This document shows positions 1 through 5,473 of a stretch of 6,171 bases of DNA, piece by piece. The notes under the pieces are model-generated. The model did no database searches and was not told the origin of the DNA. It saw only the letters and a list, made by a program, of their open reading frames with translations. The position numbers and the translations under genes are program-made. The DNA is taken from the NCBI GenBank assembly GCA_035508595.1, contig DATJMR010000123.1:1-6171 (forward strand), read 5' to 3'. Each line of letters opens with the position of its first letter. The first letter of the stretch is position 1. The stretch is from Dyella_B sp035508595 (GTDB lineage Bacteria > Pseudomonadota > Gammaproteobacteria > Xanthomonadales > Rhodanobacteraceae).

Positions 1-23
1 CGAAGAAAATCGCGTCGTTGCAT
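1..23 (-). CDS. 5' end of a gene with a Tat-type signal peptide start (partial)
   Basis: An ATG on the minus strand at 23-21 opens a frame reading M-Q-R-R-D-F-L before the window ends. R-R-D-F-L fits the twin-arginine (Tat) export motif (S/T-R-R-x-F-L-K), and MQRRDFL-type starts are common in Tat-exported enzymes of proteobacteria. A GAGGG ribosome binding site lies at 28-32, only 4 bases before the ATG, which is short but usable. The gene follows the glycoside hydrolase in the same direction after a 101-bp spacer. By inference it is a periplasmic enzyme of the same locus, for example another glycoside hydrolase or an oxidoreductase. Only seven complete codons are visible, so no function can be assigned, and the call rests on the motif, the ribosome binding site and the position. 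Confidence 0.55.
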
Positions 24-27
24 GAAT

Positions 28-32
28 CCCTC
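28..32 (-). promoter_or_regulatory. Ribosome binding site of the Tat-signal gene
   Basis: GAGGG on the minus strand lies 4 bases before the ATG at 23. It is complementary to the 3' end of 16S rRNA and supports that ATG as a real start. The spacing is shorter than the 9 bases seen for the other two starts in this window. Confidence 0.45.
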
Positions 33-50
33 GCCCGATAACCTTGCTCA

Positions 51-106
51 GTGCCGCAACGCTCCCTTCCTTGGTTTGCATGAGAGGGAGCCGATTGCGC
101 ATGCAC
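51..106 (-). other. Long imperfect hairpin between the hydrolase and the next gene
   Basis: Three nested pairs of complementary arms are present: GTGC (51-54) with GCAC (103-106), CGCAA (55-59) with TTGCG (95-99), and GCTCCCT (61-67) with AGGGAGC (85-91). That gives 16 base pairs around a 17-base loop, with one unpaired base on one side and two 3-base bulges on the other. On the minus strand the hairpin starts 18 bases after the hydrolase stop codon and ends 27 bases before the next ATG. No T-run follows it, so it does not look like a standard intrinsic terminator. It could stabilise the upstream mRNA, set a processing site or reduce read-through into the next gene; the role is inferred. Confidence 0.5.
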
Positions 107-124
107 AGGAGGCCGGAGCGTACC

Positions 125-2134
125 TCAAGGCGTCAATTCAAGGGTCAAAACTTCGAACGGCGCCAGTGTGATCGTGCTCACGCGATCGGCACTCAAATGC
201 TTGGGCACATCCGTGCCGGTCTTCCAGACATCTCGCACGCTGAACGCTCGCGCCGCGCCTTGCGGCAGTTCCAATTGCCGCTGCAAATCGATAACCGCCG
301 TTTGCGGATGCGAATCCGGGTTGCGCAAGGTGATAATCGATTTGCTGGGCGACCATGCCGCCCAACCGTAAGTATCGAGTCTGCCTGGATCGCCGCCGAT
401 CCAGTGTGTGTCGCGCAACACATCGGCATTGGCGCGCGACCACTTGGCCGCATCCGCCAGTACGTCCCAATCCGCCTTCGTGAGCAGCGACGGGGTGATG
501 TACATCTCCTGCAACTGCGTACCCGTGCCGAAATAAGAGTGCACTTCGTTGGCGAAGTCGTGCCCCGGATCGGTATTCAGCCGCTTGTTTTTCTGCGCGT
601 AGATGATGCCGTGGAGCATCAGCGAGTTGATCGGAAACAGCGGCCCCTGAATGACGATGTTTTCGTAGGTCTGCTGATCGCGGTAAGTGATCCATTGTTC
701 GCGTTCGGTGCCGACGCCCGCATGCCAATCGTCTTCGCCGCCGCGCCAGATCGAATCGGCGTAGCGCAACCAGAACGGGGAGGCCCACGTGCCGGTGGTG
801 AGGTTGATGTACGTATCGGGCTTGGCCTTGCGGATGTCTTCGATCAGCTGGATCGCCGCGGCAAAATCGCTGGTGAAGCGGCTGCCCGGAAAGACGCTGC
901 TGACGTTGCCGGTGCCGTCGAACTTGAACTGATTGATGCCGTCTTCGTTCAACAGCCCCATCACCGCATCGTGGAAGCGTTGGTAATACTTCGGCCCCGA
1001 TAGCGCGAACCCGCCGTCGATGATCTCGTAACCGGCCGCCTTGCCGTTTTCAATTCGCTGTTGCTTGGGCGTGCTGTAACCGCCCCACGGCGACAGCCAT
1101 ACGCCAGGCGCGGCACCGTATTTCGCCGCCGCGTCGCGCAAGGGAACAAAACCGTGCGGAAAATCCTTGCTGAAGTGCCAGCTGCCGCTGCGATCGTCCC
1201 AGCCGTCGTCGAACAGAAACGAATCGAGCTTCACGCCGCGCTTGACCGTCAGCTCCTGACCGAAGGCACGGATGCGATCCAGCGCCTCCGATTCGGTATA
1301 AGGTGTGAAATAGCCGATGTCGTACCACGAGTTGTAATGCAAGAACGGACGATACGGATGCGCCCGCTCCCGCTCCACGTACGTGGCGAAGTCGCGCCGC
1401 AGCTGATTACCGTGCGTCACGCCCACCACGGCGGAATACGTGATCGATTGTCCTTTGGGCAGCGGCAAGCCTTCGTCCATCCACAGATGAACGTTGTCGC
1501 CGCGCACTTCGCTGTCCGACAAGGGCTGCTCGAAACCTGCGTAGTCATTCCCGGCGACGACCGGCGAACCTTTCACGGTGCCAACGACTTCAGCGCCGGC
1601 CATCTTTAACTGCAGAAGATCGATACGTGAGATGTCTTCGTTTTGCTTCAAGGCGGTGACGGTAACGATCTCGCGCAGATAATCGCTGCCCTCGCGCTGT
1701 ACCCATTCCCAATCGATACGAATGCGGCCGTCCGCATCGCCAAAGCTCGCCTTGATCGCATGCCCGGGGAGGCGTTCGGCGGCACGCGACGCGTTGGGTT
1801 GCGCTTGCAGCGTCGTTTCCGTCGGTACCGCAAGCAAAACCCATTGCGACGCATCCAACTTATCGCCGTTGCGGAAGGTCAACGCAAAAGGCGAAAGAAC
1901 CGGGATATCGCGCTTATTGACATGATCGGTCAGCGTGAGTGTTCCAATACGCCCCTCGTTCGGTTGCCAGCTTATCGATATCGCCGCATTGCCGAAGGAA
2001 CGAGCCGCCGGCGTCGACGCCGCAAACGATGCGCCGGCCGACACGGTTGCAAACGACGCGGCCATACCTAGCACCAGAATGTTGCGTTGCTTGGCGAGAT
2101 GCGCAAGACAGCGCCACTGCAAGGGGTGGGACAT
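125..2134 (-). CDS. Secreted clan GH-D (alpha-galactosidase-like, GH36-related) glycoside hydrolase
   Basis: Predicted periplasmic retaining glycoside hydrolase of 669 residues. A signal peptide covers about residues 1-38: a basic stretch ending KQR, a hydrophobic run LVLGMAASFATV, and cleavage near SFA-A. An N-terminal beta-sandwich-like region (about 40-250) precedes a (beta/alpha)8-type catalytic core. The core shows clan GH-D landmarks in order: YNSWYDIG (267-274), FLFDDGWDD (306-314, the acidic pair that binds sugar in this clan), GVWLSPWGGY (344-353), QFKFDGTGN (402-410, Asp406 as candidate nucleophile, matching KWD/KFD of GH27/GH36) and SIWRGGEDD (461-469, region of the expected acid/base). 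A small C-terminal beta domain ends in LAPFEVLTLELTP. The start at 2134 was chosen because AAGGA lies 9 bases upstream and the signal peptide begins there; an in-frame ATG 24 codons earlier (2206) lies inside a hairpin. The gene lies 114 bp after the TonB-dependent receptor, which suggests it works on the imported glycan. Alpha-galactosidase or alpha-N-acetylgalactosaminidase activity is possible, but the specificity is not proven. Family confidence is good; substrate confidence is low. Confidence 0.85.
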   Translation of the reverse strand: MSHPLQWRCLAHLAKQRNILVLGMAASFATVSAGASFAASTPAARSFGNAAISISWQPNEGRIGTLTLTDHVNKRDIPVLSPFALTFRNGDKLDASQWVLLAVPTETTLQAQPNASRAAERLPGHAIKASFGDADGRIRIDWEWVQREGSDYLREIVTVTALKQNEDISRIDLLQLKMAGAEVVGTVKGSPVVAGNDYAGFEQPLSDSEVRGDNVHLWMDEGLPLPKGQSITYSAVVGVTHGNQLRRDFATYVERERAHPYRPFLHYNSWYDIGYFTPYTESEALDRIRAFGQELTVKRGVKLDSFLFDDGWDDRSGSWHFSKDFPHGFVPLRDAAAKYGAAPGVWLSPWGGYSTPKQQRIENGKAAGYEIIDGGFALSGPKYYQRFHDAVMGLLNEDGINQFKFDGTGNVSSVFPGSRFTSDFAAAIQLIEDIRKAKPDTYINLTTGTWASPFWLRYADSIWRGGEDDWHAGVGTEREQWITYRDQQTYENIVIQGPLFPINSLMLHGIIYAQKNKRLNTDPGHDFANEVHSYFGTGTQLQEMYITPSLLTKADWDVLADAAKWSRANADVLRDTHWIGGDPGRLDTYGWAAWSPSKSIITLRNPDSHPQTAVIDLQRQLELPQGAARAFSVRDVWKTGTDVPKHLSADRVSTITLAPFEVLTLELTP

Positions 2135-2143
2135 ATCAATGAA

Positions 2144-2148
2144 TCCTT
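2144..2148 (-). promoter_or_regulatory. Ribosome binding site that decides the hydrolase start
   Basis: AAGGA on the minus strand lies 9 bases before the ATG at 2134. It favours the 669-residue reading with an intact signal peptide over the 693-residue reading that starts at 2206. The extra 24 residues (MLCMMTRRL onward) do not resemble part of a signal peptide. Confidence 0.7.
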
Positions 2149-2167
2149 CGTGGTAAATCCAACAACC

Positions 2168-2226
2168 GAACGTCGCAGTGAGTCGGCGTGTCATCATGCA
2201 TAACACGACCGGCTACTGCGACGTTC
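2168..2226 (-). other. 59-base composite hairpin between receptor and hydrolase genes
   Basis: The arms GAACGTCGCAGT (2168-2179) and ACTGCGACGTTC (2215-2226) are exact reverse complements over 12 bp. The stem continues inward with AG/CT (2181-2182 with 2213-2214), CGG/CCG (2184-2186 with 2209-2211) and CGTGT/ACACG (2187-2191 with 2203-2207), around an 11-base loop. In total this is 22 base pairs with two single-base bulges (2180, 2208) and one mismatch (2183 with 2212, A-C in the sense transcript). It lies 22 bases after the receptor stop codon and ends 33 bases before the hydrolase ATG. No U-tract follows on either strand, so a rho-independent terminator is unlikely. An mRNA-stabilising or attenuating structure, or a REP-like palindrome, fits better. 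A GTAG tetranucleotide sits inside the left arm on the minus strand, but the match to known REP families was not tested. Confidence 0.65.
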
Positions 2227-2248
2227 AGACGTTGCGCCATGTGCTACA

Positions 2249-5200
2249 TCAATAGTCGTACGTCACGCCGAACCGCACGTAGCGCGGTTGCTGTAGCAGC
2301 TCGGCCGTGCCGTACAGCGGGTTGGGTGTACCGGTGTCATTGCTGTTGTATTCCCAAACGCGATTGAGTGCGACTTGGCTATTGGTCACGTTGAACACAT
2401 CCAAGCTGAAAGCCAGTTTGTGCGCAGCGAAAGCCGGGCGGTAACGCACACCAAGATCAAGCTCCTTCATCCACGGCAAGCGACCATTGGTACCCGGCGG
2501 GTTGGGCTGGCCATTGCACCAGGCATACAGCGAGCCATAACCCACCGGATCGCCCTGATCCGGGCCATACAAACCGAGGCAGTACTTCGGACCGCCGGAG
2601 ACCAGCAGAAGATTGGCCGATACCTGCCATTCCGGCGTCAACTGGTAGTAACCGAACGCCTTGAGTTGGTGGGTGTGGTCGTTGCCCTGCGGGCCGTTGG
2701 CGAAGTACATCAGCTGCGGGAAATCCCAGTCGGTATTCTGGGTACCGCCGCTGGACATGATGTCCGTTTCGCTCTGACCTTCGGTGTTGCCGTAGCTGCG
2801 CGAGAACAAGTAATCGACCTTGCCGTACCACTTGCCGTCGAACGGATGTTCAAGGAACGATTCCAGCGAGTAGTAGCTGCGCACCATATGCGGGAAAGCC
2901 ATCTGGGCGTTGGTCAGCGTTACGTTGTGGAATGCGCCGGTGGGATCCTGCACGGCAAAGGTGTTCGCCTCGCCCGGGTTGATGTAATAGCAGGTGGCCT
3001 GATTGGCGTCGACGATACCCTGCTGGGCGGCTACAGCCGCCACCGTGGCGGTGTCGCAGTAATCGTCGATGTCATGGCGCAACAGGCGGCGCGTGAACTT
3101 GGAGCCGTAAACCCACTTGTCGCCGGCGGCTTTGGTGAAACCAAGGATGTACTCGTCTTGCTCCTGCGATTTCAGACTGACCGCGGTAACCGTGCGGGGG
3201 TCCGGCAATTGGCCGTAGGCACCGTCGGCCGATACCGGCACCGAGACCTGAGTCAAACCGGTCGGCGCCCCGTTGGGTGCAATGCCGCTGTAGGTGAAGT
3301 ATTGCTGGGTGCTGGTATAGCCGTTGGCGGCGTTACCGGACGCCAACGGCGTGCCGAGGTTGTAGCGCCCCGCATTGCCATACACCTTGAACGTGCCGTC
3401 GCCATTCACGTCCCAGCTGAAACCGACACGTGGTTGCCACGTTGGCTTGGTCTGGCGGATATAGGGCTCTTCTTCCGCATTGATCTTGTTGACGTAGGTA
3501 TCGTTGCGAATACCAATGGACACCAGCCAGCGATCGCTGACTTGCCAATTGTCTTCAAGGTACTGCGCATTCTCGTACGCCTTCAGTCGGTACAAGTTGT
3601 TGAAGACGTCCTGCTCCACGTAGTAACCACTCGCGCCATTGGGAAAGCCGGCGATGGCGGGTACGCCGAGACTGGGCGATATCGGTACCGTCGGCGTGTT
3701 GGTTTGGTCATACCCCCACGAATAACCCGGGCCCGACGAAGCGGAGCCCGCGTTGAAAGCGCCATAGATCACATTGTCGATACCGCCGGTGATGGTGTGG
3801 CTACCCAACGTGTAAGTGAGGCTCAAGCGCAAGTTGCTGGTGCGGTAGTTCGGATTGCTCAGCTGGCTGATGGTTTGCGCGCCATTGTTCGGCACACCAC
3901 CGTTGTAGGCGGGGTTCTGGTTGGTGGCGCCACTGATGTAAGGATCTTCCGCGTCGTAGTCTTGCGGGACCGCGTAGGCGAACGTCTTCATTTTGCCGTA
4001 CATGGCGGTGAACGTGAGATCGTCGGTGATGTAACTGGTGAACTTACCCGACCAGAATTCGCCGCCCGTCTTCGTATTCTCCTGGTAACCGCGGAACGAG
4101 CCGTCACTCAGGCTTGCGTAGTTGTAGTTGTAGATCGAACCGCTTTGCTCTTGCTTGCTCGATGCAGTGGTGAGCTCCAGCAAATTCTTGTCGTTGATGT
4201 TCCAGTTGATCTTGACGTAGTACTTGGGCAAGTGCGTCGTGGTGTGATCGGAGGTTCCCGGAGGACCCTGATTCCCCGAGGTGCCCGAGGCAACCGGGTT
4301 CACGGAATACGTACCTTCTGTGCTCGTTTCGGCCGACGCAAAGAAGAACAGCTTGTCCTTGATGATCGGACCGCCGACATACAGGTCGTACACCGATTCC
4401 CACTGCGTGTCCTTGCTGTTGGGCTGGAACAGACCGCCCGCTACCGGCGTGGGTGGCAGACCGTTGGCGTAATACGTGTTGACCTGGTTGTCGCGCAGGC
4501 CCGAGGGCGAGTATTCGTACTGGGCGCCGAAGTGCCATTCGTTGGTGCCGCTCTTGCCGACCATGTTCAACACACCGCCGTCGGAGCGGCCGTACTGCGC
4601 GCTGTAGCCGCCAGTGTAGACCTCTTCCTGATCGATCGAGCCGTATGGCAACGTGATACCGCCCGCGCCGCTATTGGGATCGGTCGTGTTGAATCCGTTG
4701 ATGTAATACGCGTTCTCGGGCGCTGCGGCGCCGCCGAAGCTGATCAGCGGATTGCCGGTCGTGCTCTTGGCGCCGGCAGCATTGCTCACCGTGCCCGGCG
4801 CGAGCAGCGCGGCGGCTTCGGCCGAACGCGGCAGCGGCAGTGCCGCCAATTGTTGCGAGGTGACCACGGTGCGCGAGTCCACGGTGCTGACGTCGATCGG
4901 CGGGGACGCGTTGGCGGACACCTGCACGCCCGCCAACTGCTTGGCCGATACGGCGCTGGCAAAGGAAACGTTCGCGCCGATGCCGACCTGCAGCGTTACG
5001 TTGTCGCGCGTCTGCACCGGCGTGCCGTTTTGCAGCAACGTCACCGAGTACGTGCCAATGGGCAACTGCGTGGCGTTGTAACGGCCCGCGCTGTCTACGC
5101 CGACGGTACGCGACACGCCCGTGTTACTGCGGATTTGAATGGTCGCACCGCTCGCCGCCGACACCTGACCATAGATGCTGCTGGTAGTCGACTGGCCATA

Positions 5201-5341
5201 GGCGCCCGCCGATATCAACAGTGTGGCCATCACGGCCGCAAGACGCTTTTGTTGCGATGATGGCTTGCGTTGTGCCGAAGAAGCGTTTGCGCACGTCGTG
5301 CCATGTGCTATCGCACTGCACTTGGATTTTTTTGCATACAT
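2249..5341 (-). CDS. Oar-like TonB-dependent outer membrane receptor with N-terminal carboxypeptidase-regulatory-like domain
   Basis: Outer membrane active transporter of 1030 residues, powered by TonB-ExbB-ExbD. The signal peptide is long: a polar, basic stretch to about residue 33, a hydrophobic run LAAVMATLLISAG, and cleavage near AYG-Q50. Residues 51-128 form a carboxypeptidase-regulatory-like beta-sandwich (SIYGQVSAASGATIQI, then DSAGRYNATQLPIGTYSVTL). LAGVQVSA (136-143) is a candidate TonB box. The plug runs from about 150 to 262, with NAYYINGFNTTDP and YTGGYSAQYGRSDGGVLNM. The remainder is the beta-barrel, ending in the aromatic outer membrane signal YVRFGVTYDY. Length and domain order suit Oar-type receptors, which in Xanthomonadales often accompany glycan-degrading enzymes. 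Cys762/Cys784 and Cys921/Cys942 lie in polar, loop-like stretches and may form disulfides. The start is supported by GGGAGGG 9 bases upstream. The gene lies 132 bp after the kinase and 114 bp before the hydrolase, which implies import of the hydrolase's substrate. No SusD-like partner is visible. The ligand is unknown; siderophore uptake is less likely given the neighbours. Confidence 0.92.
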   Translation of the reverse strand: MYAKKSKCSAIAHGTTCANASSAQRKPSSQQKRLAAVMATLLISAGAYGQSTTSSIYGQVSAASGATIQIRSNTGVSRTVGVDSAGRYNATQLPIGTYSVTLLQNGTPVQTRDNVTLQVGIGANVSFASAVSAKQLAGVQVSANASPPIDVSTVDSRTVVTSQQLAALPLPRSAEAAALLAPGTVSNAAGAKSTTGNPLISFGGAAAPENAYYINGFNTTDPNSGAGGITLPYGSIDQEEVYTGGYSAQYGRSDGGVLNMVGKSGTNEWHFGAQYEYSPSGLRDNQVNTYYANGLPPTPVAGGLFQPNSKDTQWESVYDLYVGGPIIKDKLFFFASAETSTEGTYSVNPVASGTSGNQGPPGTSDHTTTHLPKYYVKINWNINDKNLLELTTASSKQEQSGSIYNYNYASLSDGSFRGYQENTKTGGEFWSGKFTSYITDDLTFTAMYGKMKTFAYAVPQDYDAEDPYISGATNQNPAYNGGVPNNGAQTISQLSNPNYRTSNLRLSLTYTLGSHTITGGIDNVIYGAFNAGSASSGPGYSWGYDQTNTPTVPISPSLGVPAIAGFPNGASGYYVEQDVFNNLYRLKAYENAQYLEDNWQVSDRWLVSIGIRNDTYVNKINAEEEPYIRQTKPTWQPRVGFSWDVNGDGTFKVYGNAGRYNLGTPLASGNAANGYTSTQQYFTYSGIAPNGAPTGLTQVSVPVSADGAYGQLPDPRTVTAVSLKSQEQDEYILGFTKAAGDKWVYGSKFTRRLLRHDIDDYCDTATVAAVAAQQGIVDANQATCYYINPGEANTFAVQDPTGAFHNVTLTNAQMAFPHMVRSYYSLESFLEHPFDGKWYGKVDYLFSRSYGNTEGQSETDIMSSGGTQNTDWDFPQLMYFANGPQGNDHTHQLKAFGYYQLTPEWQVSANLLLVSGGPKYCLGLYGPDQGDPVGYGSLYAWCNGQPNPPGTNGRLPWMKELDLGVRYRPAFAAHKLAFSLDVFNVTNSQVALNRVWEYNSNDTGTPNPLYGTAELLQQPRYVRFGVTYDY

Positions 5342-5350
5342 CAGAGACTA

Positions 5351-5357
5351 CCCTCCC
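5351..5357 (-). promoter_or_regulatory. Strong ribosome binding site of the TonB-dependent receptor
   Basis: GGGAGGG on the minus strand lies 9 bases before the receptor ATG at 5341. It resembles the purine-rich GGGAGAG-type signals in front of many Oar-like receptor genes in Xanthomonadales. It fixes the start codon and suggests strong translation. Confidence 0.7.
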
Positions 5358-5411
5358 ATGTTGTGAAGCCGCATCACGTGGAGACGCTCTCTCGTGTGCG
5401 CGTGTCGGTAT

Positions 5412-5439
5412 CCGATCGAAAGCTCCCCTTGCGATCCGG
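5412..5439. other. Inverted repeat in the receptor's upstream region; T-rich flank on the plus side
   Basis: CCGATCG (5412-5418) pairs with CGATCCGG (5432-5439), with one bulged C. Inside it AAG (5420-5422) pairs with CTT (5428-5430) around a 5-base loop, after one mismatch. Read on the plus strand, the dyad is followed directly by ATTTAGTTTTT, so its form is that of an intrinsic terminator for antisense transcription. Read in the direction of the genes, it has no T-run and cannot end the kinase transcript in the usual way. It could instead be an operator for the receptor gene. The function is open. The rest of the 132-bp spacer (5342-5473) shows no gene and no convincing sigma-70 promoter. 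Confidence 0.4.
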
Positions 5440-5473
5440 ATTTAGTTTTTCTGTCTACAACTCCAAGCCACCA

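Noticed and set aside
44..1003. A 319-codon open frame on the plus strand opposite the hydrolase
   Set aside because: Arg-rich translation with no domain, fully explained as a shadow of the hydrolase; its 5' end also falls in a hairpin spacer.
125..2134. A toxin function for the hydrolase; I recall similar proteins sometimes carrying names such as enterotoxin
   Set aside because: The sequence shows a clan GH-D catalytic core and a signal peptide and nothing toxin-like, and the neighbours are sugar uptake and metabolism genes.
2168..2226. Rho-independent terminator between receptor and hydrolase
   Set aside because: The stem is strong, but neither strand has a T-run after it; on the minus strand it is followed by GGTTGTTGGATTTACC, which is not a proper tract.
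2375..5260. A 961-codon open frame on the plus strand opposite the receptor
   Set aside because: It is fully antisense to a clear TonB-dependent receptor. The translation is rich in Arg, Val, Ala and Gly with no recognisable domain. Open antisense frames of this size arise from codon bias in GC-rich genes.
5375..5380. CACGTG palindrome upstream of the receptor
   Set aside because: A six-base palindrome with no extension of the symmetry; too common to call an operator.
5439..5466. Possible sigma-70 promoter for the receptor: TTGGAG, 16-base spacer, TAAATC on the minus strand
   Set aside because: Both hexamers match the consensus at only about three of six positions, which is expected by chance in an AT-richer patch.
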